From Acetobacteraceae bacterium (GTDB taxonomy: Bacteria; Pseudomonadota; Alphaproteobacteria; Acetobacterales; Acetobacteraceae): 64,000 nucleotides of DNA. Under the pieces are notes generated by a model. The model worked only from the letters and a program-made list of their open reading frames with translations. It searched no databases and was not told the DNA's origin. The position numbers and the translations under genes were made by a program. The DNA is taken from the NCBI GenBank assembly GCA_027482245.1, contig JAIXWG010000007.1:1-64000 (forward strand). The letters are read 5' to 3'. Below are positions 47,931-58,409 of the stretch, piece by piece. Position 1 is the first letter of the stretch. Each line of letters starts with the position of its first letter.

Positions 47931-49078
47931 TTGGAGGGCCTCTGAGAGAAGCTGCGGCCGAAGATGCCCTCCGCGATGCGGTTCTTCATCATCTCCAGGC
48001 TGCCGCCCGCGATCATCCAGCCCCGCGTCTTGCGCACGCAGTATTCGATCAGCAAATCCTGGCTGTAGCCCGTGCCGCCCATGATCTGCATGGATTCGTT
48101 GGAGGCCATCCACCCCGCCTGGTTGCAGGCGTACTTCGCCAGCGCGATCTGCTGCGCATCCGGCAGGCCATCGCCGGCGCCGACGGCGGCGCGGTAGAGC
48201 AGCAGCTGCGCGCTATCCAGCGCGACGCGCATTTCCGCGAACTTCCATTGCAGGCCCTGGAACTCCATCAGCGCGCGGCCGAACTGCTTGCGCTGTTCCG
48301 CATGCGCCTTGGCCTGGCGGAAGCAGTATTCGCCGAGCGCCAGCGCGCGTGTGGTGTTGCCGCAGCGCTCCACGTTGAAGCCCGCAATCTGCTTGCGGAA
48401 CCCGCCCTCGCCCAGCAGCACGTTCTCGGCCGGGATGAAGACGTTGTCGAAGTAGAGCGCGCACCAGGTCTCGCCATTCATGTAGCGGCTGGGCTGGCCG
48501 AGGCGGAAACCCTCCATCCCCCGCTCCACGATGACGGAACCGATGCCGTTCACGCCGGGTCCGAAACGGCAATAGATGACGAAGACGCCGGCATCTTCGG
48601 TGTTGGAGGTGAAGACCTTGCCGCCGTTCAGCCGGTAGCCATTGCCATCCTTGGTGCAGGTGGTCTTGAGGTCCGTCAGCGCCGACCCCGCATCGGGTTC
48701 CGTCATGCCGACGGCCGCGATCGTCTCGCCGCGCAGCAGGGGCGTGAAGAAGCGCTCCTTCTGTTCCGGCGATGCATATTCGGCAAATGTACGAAAAGCG
48801 CCGAAATTGCCGGCCTGGAGAACATCGGCGCTGCGCGGGCACACATAGGCGATCTGCTCCATCGCCAGCACCGCGTCGAACAGCGTGCCGCCCTGGCCGC
48901 CATCCTCCTCCGGCAACATGATGCCGAACAGGCCATTCTCCGCCATCAGCTTCGCGACGTCCCAGGGGAAGCGCTCATCATGCGCGCGGGCGACCGCGTC
49001 CTTGGCCAGGTGCTGCTCCGCGAAGCGGCGGACGCTGTCCTGGAAGGCGATCTGTTCCTCGGTCAGGCCGAAATGCAT
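47927..49078 (-). CDS. Acyl-CoA dehydrogenase family protein
   Basis: FGLTEEQIAFQDSVRRFAEQHL, AVGMTEPDAGSALTDLKTTC, IMGGTGYSQDLLIEYCVRKTRGWMIAGGSLEMMKNRIAEGI. Confidence 0.93.
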   Translation of the reverse strand: MHFGLTEEQIAFQDSVRRFAEQHLAKDAVARAHDERFPWDVAKLMAENGLFGIMLPEEDGGQGGTLFDAVLAMEQIAYVCPRSADVLQAGNFGAFRTFAEYASPEQKERFFTPLLRGETIAAVGMTEPDAGSALTDLKTTCTKDGNGYRLNGGKVFTSNTEDAGVFVIYCRFGPGVNGIGSVIVERGMEGFRLGQPSRYMNGETWCALYFDNVFIPAENVLLGEGGFRKQIAGFNVERCGNTTRALALGEYCFRQAKAHAEQRKQFGRALMEFQGLQWKFAEMRVALDSAQLLLYRAAVGAGDGLPDAQQIALAKYACNQAGWMASNESMQIMGGTGYSQDLLIEYCVRKTRGWMIAGGSLEMMKNRIAEGIFGRSFSQRPSK

Positions 49079-49989
49079 CAGACGGGATCCCACGAGAAGA
49101 CATCGCCGCTGCGATCGAGCGGCAGGAAATGCGACTTCAGTGCCGGCAGCGCCGTCTCCGCGATCGCCTCCGGCGTCCAGCCCTCGCCGCGATGCGTGCT
49201 GCGGATGGGGCGCGGCTGGCTGAACAGGAACAGCTCATTGTGCCGGGCGGCGAAGATCTGGCCGGTGACGTCCTTGGCGGCATCGGAAGCCAGGAAGACC
49301 GCGAGCGGCGCGTTCTTGTCCGGCGTCATCTGCTGAAGCCGCGCCACGCGCGCGCGCTCCGCCTCCGTGCTCGCGGGGATGGAACTCGTCATGCGCGACC
49401 AGGCGAAGGGCGCGATGCAGTTGGACCGCACGCCGAAGCGCTGCATGTCGAGGGCAATCGATTTGGACATCGCTGCGATGCCGAGTTTCGCGGCCGAGTA
49501 GTTGGCCTGCCCGAAATTGCCGATGAGGCCCGAGGTCGAGGTCATATGCACGAAGGCGCCCCACCCCTGCTTGCGAAAATGCTCGGCCGCGGCGCGGGAG
49601 ACGAAGAAGCTGCCATTGAGGTGGACGTTGATGACGGCCAGCCATTCCTCGGGCGACATCTTGTGGAAAATCTGGTCGCGCAGGATGCCGGCATTGTTCA
49701 CGACGATGTCGATGCGGCCGAAGGAATCCAGCGCCGTCTGTACGATCCGCTGGGCATTCGCCCATTCCGCGACGCTGTCGGTGTTCACCACCGCGCGGCC
49801 GCCGCGCTGCTGGATGATGGCAACCGTCTGCTCGCCGGGCGTGGCACTGGTCGGCCCTTCGCCCGTCAGGCTGGCGCCGATGTCGTTGACGACGACGGCG
49901 GCACCGGCCAGTGCCATGGCGAGGGCGATTTCCCGCCCGATCCCGCCGCCTGCCCCGGTCACCACCGCGACCTTGCCTTCGAGCATCAT
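49078..49989 (-). CDS. SDR family NAD(P)-dependent oxidoreductase
   Basis: VAVVTGAGGGIGREIALAMA, IVVNNAGILRD, NYSAAKLGIAAMSKSIA. Confidence 0.93.
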   Translation of the reverse strand: MMLEGKVAVVTGAGGGIGREIALAMALAGAAVVVNDIGASLTGEGPTSATPGEQTVAIIQQRGGRAVVNTDSVAEWANAQRIVQTALDSFGRIDIVVNNAGILRDQIFHKMSPEEWLAVINVHLNGSFFVSRAAAEHFRKQGWGAFVHMTSTSGLIGNFGQANYSAAKLGIAAMSKSIALDMQRFGVRSNCIAPFAWSRMTSSIPASTEAERARVARLQQMTPDKNAPLAVFLASDAAKDVTGQIFAARHNELFLFSQPRPIRSTHRGEGWTPEAIAETALPALKSHFLPLDRSGDVFSWDPV

Positions 49990-50121
49990 GCCGGCTGCCT
50001 CCCTCTTGCGCATCTTGGTCCCCGGGGCGTTCTAGGCCGCTGCGATCGGGTCGTGAAGCCGGGTTGCCCCGATCGCGGCGCGCACTATTCTGTTCACGCG
50101 TAGCCGGGTCAGGGAAACAGC

Positions 50122-50889
50122 ATGGCGTTGGTTGCCCTTGAAAGGGTCGGAAAGACCTTTCGCGGCCGCACGGGCGCGTGGGAGGCGGTGCGCGACTTCT
50201 CCCTGGAACTGGCGGAGGGCGAGTTCTTCTGCCTGCTCGGCACCTCGGGCTGCGGCAAGACCACGGTGCTGAACATGCTGGCGGGGTTCGAGGCACCGAC
50301 CGCGGGCCGCATCCTGCTGGATGGCAAGCCGGTGCGCGGCCCGGGTGCCGATCGCGGCGTGGTCTTCCAGGGCCATGACAGCCTCTACGACTGGCTGACG
50401 GCGCGGGACAACATCGCCTTCGGGCCGCGGCTCCGCGGCGTCTCCAAGGCCGAACGCCGTGCCGTCGCGGATCGCTTCCTGACGATGGTGGGGCTGACGG
50501 GGCAGGGGGCCAAGCACCCGTCCGAACTCTCCGGCGGCATGAAGCAGCGCATCCAGATCGCGCGCGCCCTGGCGAACGACCCGCGCATCCTGCTGATGGA
50601 CGAACCCTTCGGCGCGCTGGATGCGATGACACGCGCCGTGCTGCAGAACGAGCTGTCCCGCATCTGGGCGGAGACGCGAAAGACGGTGCTCTTCATCACC
50701 CATGACATCGAGGAAGCCGTTGCCTTGTCCACCCGCGTCGGCGTGATGAAGCGCGGGCCGGGCGGCACGCTGAAGGCCGTGGTGCCGGTCGATCTTCCCT
50801 TCCCGCGCGAACGTACCTCGGACGGCTTCATGCAGACCTTCCGCCAGGTCCATGCGCTGATCCATGAGGAGATCCACCCTCATGAATAA
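50122..50889 (+). CDS. ABC transporter ATP-binding protein (nitrate/sulfonate/taurine type)
   Basis: LGTSGCGKTTVLNMLAG, LSGGMKQRIQIARALANDPRILLMDEPFGALDA. Confidence 0.94.
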   Translation: MALVALERVGKTFRGRTGAWEAVRDFSLELAEGEFFCLLGTSGCGKTTVLNMLAGFEAPTAGRILLDGKPVRGPGADRGVVFQGHDSLYDWLTARDNIAFGPRLRGVSKAERRAVADRFLTMVGLTGQGAKHPSELSGGMKQRIQIARALANDPRILLMDEPFGALDAMTRAVLQNELSRIWAETRKTVLFITHDIEEAVALSTRVGVMKRGPGGTLKAVVPVDLPFPRERTSDGFMQTFRQVHALIHEEIHPHE

Positions 50890-51643
50890 CCGCGCCGCGA
50901 CCGTTGGCGGCTATGTCGCCGGCTTCGCCCTGCTGTTCCTGATCTGGCATTTCGCCAGCCAGTTCCTGGTGCGGTCGGTGCTGTTCCCTTCGCCCTTCCC
51001 GGTCTTCGAAAGGGCGGTGGTGCTGATCGAGGATGGGCTGCTGCAGGAAGCCGTCATCGCCTCCATGCGCCGCATCCTCCAGGGTTTTCTCCTCGGCAGT
51101 GCGCTGGGAATCCCGATCGGGCTCGCGCTCGGCAGCTTCCGGCCGGTGCGCCTGCTGCTGGAGCCCTGGACGGAGTTCTTCCGCTTCATCCCCGCCGTCG
51201 CGATGATCACCGTCGCCGTGATCTGGTTCGGCATCGGGGAGGAGAGCAAGATCTTCCTGATCGCGTATACGACGGTCTTCGTCGTCATCATCGCGACCGC
51301 GGCGGGCGTCGGTGCCGTCGGCAAGGACAAGATCCGCGCCGCGCAATGCCTGGGCGCGAACAAGTTCCAGGTCTTCGCGCTCGTCGCCCTGCCGGCGACC
51401 GTGCCCTACATCCTGACGGGCATGCGGCTCGCGATGGCCAATGCCTTCGTCACCATCGTCGCGGCGGAACTCGTCGCCTCCAATGACGGGCTCGGCAAGA
51501 TGCTGTGGGATGCGCGCCTGTTCATGCAGGTGGAGGACATCTTCGTCGCCCTCATCGCGCTCGGCCTGCTGGGCTTCGCCACCGACCGCACCTTCCGCCT
51601 GCTGATCCGCGCCTTCGCGGGCCGCTTCAACCCGACCATGTGA
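50882..51643 (+). CDS. ABC transporter permease (SsuC/TauC type)
   Basis: EFFRFIPAVAMITVAVIWFGIGEESKIFLIAYTTVFVVII, ATVPYILTGMRLAMANAFVTIVAAELVASNDGLG. Confidence 0.94.
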   Translation: MNNRAATVGGYVAGFALLFLIWHFASQFLVRSVLFPSPFPVFERAVVLIEDGLLQEAVIASMRRILQGFLLGSALGIPIGLALGSFRPVRLLLEPWTEFFRFIPAVAMITVAVIWFGIGEESKIFLIAYTTVFVVIIATAAGVGAVGKDKIRAAQCLGANKFQVFALVALPATVPYILTGMRLAMANAFVTIVAAELVASNDGLGKMLWDARLFMQVEDIFVALIALGLLGFATDRTFRLLIRAFAGRFNPTM

Positions 51644-51667
51644 ACACGAACAGGGAGAGAGAAGACC

Positions 51668-52627
51668 ATGATGAACCGCCGTAGCCTGTTGGCCGCAGGC
51701 GCCGCCGCCGCGCTGCCCATCCCCGCCTTCGCGCAGGGCGCGCCCATCCGCATGACGATCGCGACGGGCGTGGACCCGTCCTTCGCGCCCTACTACGTGG
51801 CGCGTGAGGGTGGCTTCTTCCAGCGCAACGGGCTGGACGTGACGGTGAACACCGGCCCCTCCGGCTCCGCCATGATCGCCTTCCTCGTCGGCAACCAGAT
51901 CAACTCCGCCTATGGCGCCGAACAGGCCGGCGTCTCCGCCCACCTGGTCGATCCCAACGTCGTCGCGGTGGCCGAAGGCACGGCGCTGCTGCGCTGGATC
52001 AGCGTGCTCGGCCGCAATGTCGAGAACATGGAAGCGCTGAAGGGCAAGCGCGTCGGCGTCGCCCGCGGCACGGGCAGCGAGACCTTCTGGCTCTCCGTGG
52101 TCTCCAAGCTGAACCTGAACCCGGCCGACTACACCATCGTGAATGTCGAGGCGCCGGAGATGGTGGCCGCGCTGGAACGCGGCAACATCGACGCCTTCGC
52201 GGTGTGGGAGCCCTGGCCGACCCGCGCCATGCGCGCCATCCCGAACACCAAGATCCTGCTGTCGAACGACCAGATCCAGATCGTCCGCAACTTCGTCTAC
52301 ATGAACAAGGGCTGGGCGGAGGCGAACCAGGACGCGACGCAGCGCTTCATGCGGTCCCTGATCCAGGCGCAGGAATTCATCGCCAGCAACCCGGCGGAGG
52401 CCGCCGCCCAGGCCGCGCGCTTCCTCCGCCAGGACCGCGCCTTCATCGCGGAGCTGATGACCAAGGTCGAGTTCAAGATGAACCTGACGCCTGACAGCGT
52501 CGGCAACATCCAGCTCGCCATCGACCAGCTGCGCGGCATGAACCGCCTGTCGCGGGACGTGACGCCGGACCAGGTGATCTGGAAGGCGCCGCTGGCCGCC
52601 GCCGCCGCCGGGCGCGTGACGATCTGA
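51668..52627 (+). CDS. ABC transporter substrate-binding protein (NMT1/THI5-like)
   Basis: Tat-like MNRRSLLAAGAAAALPIPAFA; SFAPYYVAREGGFFQRNGLDVTV. Confidence 0.93.
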   Translation: MMNRRSLLAAGAAAALPIPAFAQGAPIRMTIATGVDPSFAPYYVAREGGFFQRNGLDVTVNTGPSGSAMIAFLVGNQINSAYGAEQAGVSAHLVDPNVVAVAEGTALLRWISVLGRNVENMEALKGKRVGVARGTGSETFWLSVVSKLNLNPADYTIVNVEAPEMVAALERGNIDAFAVWEPWPTRAMRAIPNTKILLSNDQIQIVRNFVYMNKGWAEANQDATQRFMRSLIQAQEFIASNPAEAAAQAARFLRQDRAFIAELMTKVEFKMNLTPDSVGNIQLAIDQLRGMNRLSRDVTPDQVIWKAPLAAAAAGRVTI

Positions 52628-52630
52628 GGC

Positions 52631-53305
52631 TCAGTCCGCTTCCGCCAGGGCGCGCAGCCCTGGCGGGTCGCTGATCCTCAGCCCGGCGCGGCCGGGTTCC
52701 ACCAGCCGCGCCGCGCGGAACTCCACCAGGGCCAGGTTCACCTTGGGCCTGGTCGCCGCGACCAGCGCCGCCAGCTGCCCCTGCGGCAGCCGCACCAGCC
52801 CCGCGGGATCGGCCGCCGCCAGCTTCAGCAGGGCTGCCGCCAGGCGCTGGGGCAGGGGGCGGAGCCCCACCGCCTCCACCTGCTCCGTCGTCCGCCGCAG
52901 CCGCGCCGCCAGCGTCCGCAGCAGCGCCAGCGCCGTGGCATGGTCCTCCGCCAGCACGGCGGCCGCATCGACGTGGCGGATCATGAGGGCGGAGACGGGC
53001 GTCAGCGCCGTGCAATCGGCGCTGCGCGGCCCGCCATCCACCAGCGCGACTTCCCCCACCGGCTCCCCAGCGCCGGCCAGGCCGAGGGTCAGCTCGCGGC
53101 CCGAGCCGGTCGCGAGATGCAGGCGGACCAGCCCGTCCAGCACCAGCAGCATGCCATCCGCGCCGGGATCGCCGCGGCGGAAGACGACCTCTCCGTCCCT
53201 GTACCGCACCGGACGGGCGGCGGCGGCCAGGCGGGCGCGGGCGGCGTCCGGCACCCCGGCCAGCAGGGGCAGGCGGTCCAGGGCACGGCGGGCCTCGATC
53301 GACAT
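52631..53305 (-). CDS. Crp/Fnr family transcriptional regulator
   Basis: cNMP-binding fold (VVFRRGDPGADGMLLVLDGLVRL) and C-terminal HTH region. Confidence 0.88.
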   Translation of the reverse strand: MSIEARRALDRLPLLAGVPDAARARLAAAARPVRYRDGEVVFRRGDPGADGMLLVLDGLVRLHLATGSGRELTLGLAGAGEPVGEVALVDGGPRSADCTALTPVSALMIRHVDAAAVLAEDHATALALLRTLAARLRRTTEQVEAVGLRPLPQRLAAALLKLAAADPAGLVRLPQGQLAALVAATRPKVNLALVEFRAARLVEPGRAGLRISDPPGLRALAEAD

Positions 53306-53322
53306 CGCCGCGCTCGCCGTGC

Positions 53323-54210
53323 CTACTTCTCGGACGCCGCGATGATGCCGCCGGACAGGCTGGCCGGGATGCGGTTGGTCCAGCGCCCGCCATCGACCTG
53401 CGTGACGAAGTCCAGCACCGCCCGGTTGAAGGCGTCCGGATCCTCCAGGTTCATCGTGTGGCCGCATTTCGGCATGACCATCAGCGCGCTGCTCTTGATG
53501 GTGCGCTTCAGGTAGATGCTGGCTTCCAGCGTGGGGTCGTCCTCGTCGCCCGCGATGACCAGCGTCGGGACTTCCATCCTGCTGAACCCGTCCTTGAGGT
53601 CGAACAGGGAGGGCCGGCGGCGCTGCACGCCGTTCATGGTCAGGGCGGAACCCTCCGTGCTGTGCTCGCAGAGCTGATCCTGGAACTCCTTGTAGCCGCG
53701 GGGGTCCTTCTCCTCGAAGACCAGGCGCGTCGGGCCGCGGCTGTAGGTCTTGCCGAAGGTCGCCATCGTCTCCGACCGGATGCGGGCGATGGCGGCGTCC
53801 GTCTCCTTGTGGAATTGCGGCATCTTGTCAGGCGATGCCCCGTAGCCGACGCCGGCGGCGACCAGGCTGCGGCAGAGATCGGCGTGGCGCAGCCCCATAT
53901 GCAGCGTCGCGAAGCCGCCCATGGAAAGCCCCACCACATGGGTCTTGCCGAGGCCGAGGCCCTTGATGACGGCGGCGATGTCGTCCGTCGCGCGGTCCTG
54001 GCTGTACTTCTCGGGGTCGGAGGGGACCTCGGAGGGGGTGTAGCCCCGGGCCGCATAGGTCACGCAGCGGTAGCGGCGGGAGAAGAAGCGCATCTGCGCC
54101 TCCCAGCTCCGATGGTCGCCGGCATATTCATGGACGAAGACCATGGGCGTGCCGGAGCCGGCTTCCTCGTAGTAGAGGCTCACCCCGTCATCGGTGCGGA
54201 TGGTCGGCAT
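53323..54210 (-). CDS. Alpha/beta fold hydrolase
   Basis: YYEEAGSGTPMVFVHEYAGDHRSWEAQM; GLSMGGFATLHMGLRHADL nucleophile elbow; CGHTMNLEDPDAFN. Confidence 0.93.
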   Translation of the reverse strand: MPTIRTDDGVSLYYEEAGSGTPMVFVHEYAGDHRSWEAQMRFFSRRYRCVTYAARGYTPSEVPSDPEKYSQDRATDDIAAVIKGLGLGKTHVVGLSMGGFATLHMGLRHADLCRSLVAAGVGYGASPDKMPQFHKETDAAIARIRSETMATFGKTYSRGPTRLVFEEKDPRGYKEFQDQLCEHSTEGSALTMNGVQRRRPSLFDLKDGFSRMEVPTLVIAGDEDDPTLEASIYLKRTIKSSALMVMPKCGHTMNLEDPDAFNRAVLDFVTQVDGGRWTNRIPASLSGGIIAASEK

Positions 54211-54364
54211 CGTCTCTCCAATCTGGTCCCGGGAAGGCGGCGGATCGTGGCGCCAGGGGATCGAGTCGGCAACCCTGCGGCAGCACCTTGACTCCGGAGG
54301 GGGGCAGGCGCATCTGCCAATCCGGACCCGACGGGTCCCCTTTCAGGAGCGGGAGCGACGCCGC

Positions 54365-54829
54365 GTGCTGCGGGTCTCGAAATTCACCGATTACGCCGTG
54401 GTGGTGTTGAGCCGGCTGGAAGCCGAGGGCGGCGTGCAGACCGCGCCCGGCCTCGCCAGCGGGACCGGCATCGCCGAACCCACGGTCGCCAAGGTGCTGA
54501 AGATGCTGGCCCAGGCCGGCTTGGTGGAAGGGCTGCGGGGTGCGCGCGGGGGTTACCGCCTGCTGCGCGAACTGTCATCCCTGCCGCTGTCGGACGTGAT
54601 CGTTGCCGTTGATGGCCCGATCGCGCTGACCGCCTGCGTCGATGGCGGATTCGGTCTTTGCGAGGCCGAGAATACCTGCCCCGTGCGCGGCCGCTGGGAC
54701 CCCGTGAATGCCGCCATCCGCGGCGCGCTCTCCGCCATCATGGTGAGCGAGATCGCGACCCCCCCTGGCCGTGCGTCGCTGCCGGCCCACCTGACCGCCA
54801 CCCCCGTGCCTGCCCTTCTGGCCGAGTAG
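54365..54829 (+). CDS. SUF system Rrf2-family Fe-S cluster assembly regulator
   Basis: [43 protein letters not shown], three Cys ([23 protein letters not shown]). Confidence 0.93.
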   Translation: MLRVSKFTDYAVVVLSRLEAEGGVQTAPGLASGTGIAEPTVAKVLKMLAQAGLVEGLRGARGGYRLLRELSSLPLSDVIVAVDGPIALTACVDGGFGLCEAENTCPVRGRWDPVNAAIRGALSAIMVSEIATPPGRASLPAHLTATPVPALLAE

Positions 54830-54839
54830 GACAAGTTCC

Positions 54840-56339
54840 ATGCCCGCCGTCACCGAGACGCTCGAAACCGTCCAGTCCGTTAACGAGGGCGGCTACAAGT
54901 GGGGTTTCGAGACCGACATCGAGATGGAGTTCGCGCCCAAGGGCCTGAACGAGGACATCGTCCGCTTCATCTCCGCGAAGAAGAATGAGCCCGCCTGGCT
55001 GCTGGAATGGCGGCTCAAGGCCTTCGCAATGTGGAAGAAGATGGAGGAGCCCACATGGGCCGCCGTCTCCTACCCGAAAATCGGCTACCAGGATGCCTAC
55101 TACTACGCGGCGCCGACGCAGAAGGTGAAGCCGAAGTCGCTGGACGAGGTCGATCCGGAGCTGCTGAAGACCTACGCCAAGCTCGGCATCCCGCTGAAGG
55201 AACAGGCGATCCTGGCGGGTGTGGAGGGCGCGGGCGATTCACCGGCCGAAGGCGGGCGCATGCCGATCGCCGTCGACGCGGTGTTCGACAGCGTCTCCGT
55301 CGCCACTTCCTACAAGGAACGCCTGGCGAAGGACGGCATCATCTTCTGCGCGATCAGCGAGGCGGTGCAGGAGCATCCCGAGCTGGTGCGGCAGTACCTC
55401 GGTACCGTCGTGCCGCAAGCCGACAACTACTTCGCCGCGCTCAACAGCGCCGTCTTCACCGATGGCAGCTTCGTCTACATCCCGAAGGGCGTTCGCTGCC
55501 CGATGGAGCTGTCCACCTATTTCCGCATCAATGCCAAGAGCACCGGGCAGTTCGAGCGGACCCTGATCATCGCGGATGAGGGCAGCACGGTCAGCTACCT
55601 CGAAGGCTGCACGGCACCGCAGCGGGACGAGAACCAGCTGCATGCCGCGGTGGTGGAACTGGTCGCGCTCGACGATGCGACCATCAAGTACAGCACGGTG
55701 CAGAACTGGTACCCCGGCGATGCCGAGGGGCGTGGCGGCATCTACAACTTCGTTACCAAGCGCGCGGATTGCCGCGGCGCGCGGAGCAAGGTGAGCTGGA
55801 CGCAGGTCGAGACCGGGTCCGCCATCACCTGGAAGTACCCGTCCTGCATCCTGCGCGGCGATGACAGCGTCGGCGAATTCTATTCCGTCGCCATCACCAA
55901 CAACCGCCAGCAGGCCGATACCGGGACGAAGATGTTCCATATCGGCCGCAACACGCGCAGCACCATCGTCAGCAAGGGCATCAGCGCCGGCCGCGGGCAG
56001 AACACCTATCGCGGCCTGGTGCGGATCAGCCCCAAGGCCGCCGGCGCGCGCAACTTCACGCAATGCGACAGCCTGCTGATCGGCGACGAATGCGGCGCGC
56101 ATACCGTGCCCTACATCGAGAATCGCTGCCTCTCCGCCAAGGTGGAGCATGAGGCGACGACATCGCGCATCGCCGAGGATCAGCTCTTCTACTGCCGCCA
56201 GCGCGGGCTGTCGGAGGAGGATGCCGTGGGCCTCATCGTCAACGGCTTCTGCCGGGAGGTCCTGAAGGAGCTGCCGATGGAATTCGCCGTGGAAGCGCAG
56301 AAGCTGCTGCAGATCAGCCTCGAAGGCTCGGTCGGTTAA
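54840..56339 (+). CDS. sufB: Fe-S cluster assembly protein SufB
   Basis: [66 protein letters not shown]. Confidence 0.97.
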   Translation: MPAVTETLETVQSVNEGGYKWGFETDIEMEFAPKGLNEDIVRFISAKKNEPAWLLEWRLKAFAMWKKMEEPTWAAVSYPKIGYQDAYYYAAPTQKVKPKSLDEVDPELLKTYAKLGIPLKEQAILAGVEGAGDSPAEGGRMPIAVDAVFDSVSVATSYKERLAKDGIIFCAISEAVQEHPELVRQYLGTVVPQADNYFAALNSAVFTDGSFVYIPKGVRCPMELSTYFRINAKSTGQFERTLIIADEGSTVSYLEGCTAPQRDENQLHAAVVELVALDDATIKYSTVQNWYPGDAEGRGGIYNFVTKRADCRGARSKVSWTQVETGSAITWKYPSCILRGDDSVGEFYSVAITNNRQQADTGTKMFHIGRNTRSTIVSKGISAGRGQNTYRGLVRISPKAAGARNFTQCDSLLIGDECGAHTVPYIENRCLSAKVEHEATTSRIAEDQLFYCRQRGLSEEDAVGLIVNGFCREVLKELPMEFAVEAQKLLQISLEGSVG

Positions 56340-56355
56340 GGGATCGCCTGACATC

Positions 56356-57102
56356 ATGCTGAAGATCGAGAACCTGCACGCCACCGTCGATGGCAAGCCG
56401 ATCCTGAAGGGCCTGTCCCTGTCGATCGCGCCGGGCGAGGTGCATGCCATCATGGGCCCGAACGGCTCCGGCAAGTCCACGCTGAGCTACGTGCTGGCGG
56501 GGCGGGAGGGCTATGAGGTCACGGACGGCTCCGTCACCTTCATGGGCCAGGACCTGCTGGCGATGGAGCCGGAGGAGCGCGCGGTCGCCGGCGTCTTCCT
56601 CGCCTTCCAGGCGCCGGTCGAACTGCCGGGCGTGGGCAACGCCAATTTCCTGCGCACGGCGCTGAACGCCGTGCGCCGCGCGAAGGGCGAGACCGAGGTG
56701 GACGCGATCCAGTTCCTCAAGCTCGCCCGTGCGCGCATGAAGGTGCTGAACATGCCGGACGACATGCTGAAGCGGCCGGTCAATGTCGGCTTCTCCGGCG
56801 GCGAGAAGAAGCGGAACGAGATGCTGCAGATGGCGATGCTCTCGCCGAAGCTGGCGCTGCTGGACGAGACCGACAGCGGGCTCGACATCGATGCGCTGAA
56901 GATGGTGGCAGATACGGTGAACAGCCTGCGCGGGCCGGATTTCTCCGCCCTCGTCATCACCCACTACCAGCGCCTGTTGAACCACATCGTGCCGGACCAT
57001 GTGCACGTGCTGTCTGCCGGCCGCATCATCCGCAGCGGCGGGCCGGAACTGGCGCAGGAGCTCGAGGCGACGGGCTATGCCGCCTCGGTGGCCGCGGCAT
57101 GA
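56356..57102 (+). CDS. sufC: Fe-S cluster assembly ATPase SufC
   Basis: MGPNGSGKSTLSYVLAGREGYEVTDGSVTF; FSGGEKKRNEMLQMAMLSPKLALLDETDSGLDIDALK. Confidence 0.97.
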   Translation: MLKIENLHATVDGKPILKGLSLSIAPGEVHAIMGPNGSGKSTLSYVLAGREGYEVTDGSVTFMGQDLLAMEPEERAVAGVFLAFQAPVELPGVGNANFLRTALNAVRRAKGETEVDAIQFLKLARARMKVLNMPDDMLKRPVNVGFSGGEKKRNEMLQMAMLSPKLALLDETDSGLDIDALKMVADTVNSLRGPDFSALVITHYQRLLNHIVPDHVHVLSAGRIIRSGGPELAQELEATGYAASVAAA

Positions 57103-58409
57103 CGGCCGTCAACACCACCGGCGCCGGCGCCTTCCTGGCGCGGCATGAGGGGTTGCGCGCGCGGCTTCCGGGCGCGCACCTTCCGTGGGTCGCGGCGTTG
57201 CGCGAGGCTTCGGCCGAGGCGTTCCGGGCGCAGGGCTTCCCGACGCGGCGCGTCGAGGCCTGGAAGTACACCGACCTCGCGGCCGTGAACGGCACGGTGT
57301 TCGGGGAACCGCTGACCGGCGTCGATGACGCGCTGTCGCTCCCCGCCACGACGAATCCGCGTGCCGTCTTCGTCGATGGCCGCTTCCGCGCTGACCTCTC
57401 GACGCTAGGAGGGCTGGCCTATTCGGTGGAGAGCCTGGCAGCCGTGCTGCCCTCGCTGGAGGGGCGGCTGGGTGCGGTCGCGCGTCCCGCCGAGCAGGCG
57501 CTCGCTGCGCTGAACGGCATGCTGTTCGAGGACGGGCTGGTCGTGACCGTGCCGGCCGGCGTCACGGGCGGCGTGCTGGAACTGCTGTCCTTCGCGACCG
57601 TCTCCGAACGCGCGCCGGCCTATCATCCGCGCCATCTGGTGCGGCTTGGCGAGGGTGCCTCGCTGACGCTGATCGAGACGGCCTCCGGCCCCGCCGCCGC
57701 GCGCTACCTGCACAACCCGGTCTTCGAGATCGAGGTCGCCGCCAAGGCGCGCCTGAACCATGGGCGGCTGCAGCAGGAAGGGCTCGATGCCTTCTTCCTC
57801 TCGACCGTCTATGCCCGCGTGGCGGAGGGCGGTGCCTATGACAATTTCACGCTGAACGCGGGCGGCCGTTTGGCGCGGAACGAGATCCATGTGGCGCTGC
57901 AGGGTCCCAAGGCCGAATGCCACATGAACGGCGTGCAGCTGGTGGCCGATGGCCAGCATGCGGATACGACGACGGCGCTGGATCATGCGGCACCCGATTG
58001 CGCGTCCCGCCAGACCTACAAGACGGTGCTGGCCGGAAGGTCGCGCGGCGTCTTCCAGGGCAAGATCCTGGTGCGCAAGGTCGCGCAGAAGACCGATGGC
58101 TATCAGATGAACCAGGCGCTGCTGCTGAGCGCGGAGGCCGAGATCGACAGCAAGCCGCAGCTCGAGATCTACGCCGACGACGTGAAGTGCAGCCATGGCG
58201 CCACGGTCGGCGAACTGGATGCCGACAACCTGTTCTTCCTGCGCAGCCGCGGTATCCCGCTGGACCAGGCCAAGGCAATCCTGGTCGAGGCCTTCCTGAC
58301 GGAAGCGGTGGAAGCCGTGGCCGACGAGGCCATCCGCAACGCCCTCTCCGCCGCCGTCACGGGCTGGTGGCAGCGCCAGGGCGTCGCGGGCGGGATCGAG
58401 GTCGCGTGA
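57099..58409 (+). CDS. sufD: Fe-S cluster assembly protein SufD
   Basis: RRVEAWKYTDL; SRGVFQGKILVRKVAQKTDGYQMNQALLLS; DDVKCSHGATVGELDADNLFFLRSRGI. Confidence 0.96.
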   Translation: MTAVNTTGAGAFLARHEGLRARLPGAHLPWVAALREASAEAFRAQGFPTRRVEAWKYTDLAAVNGTVFGEPLTGVDDALSLPATTNPRAVFVDGRFRADLSTLGGLAYSVESLAAVLPSLEGRLGAVARPAEQALAALNGMLFEDGLVVTVPAGVTGGVLELLSFATVSERAPAYHPRHLVRLGEGASLTLIETASGPAAARYLHNPVFEIEVAAKARLNHGRLQQEGLDAFFLSTVYARVAEGGAYDNFTLNAGGRLARNEIHVALQGPKAECHMNGVQLVADGQHADTTTALDHAAPDCASRQTYKTVLAGRSRGVFQGKILVRKVAQKTDGYQMNQALLLSAEAEIDSKPQLEIYADDVKCSHGATVGELDADNLFFLRSRGIPLDQAKAILVEAFLTEAVEAVADEAIRNALSAAVTGWWQRQGVAGGIEVA

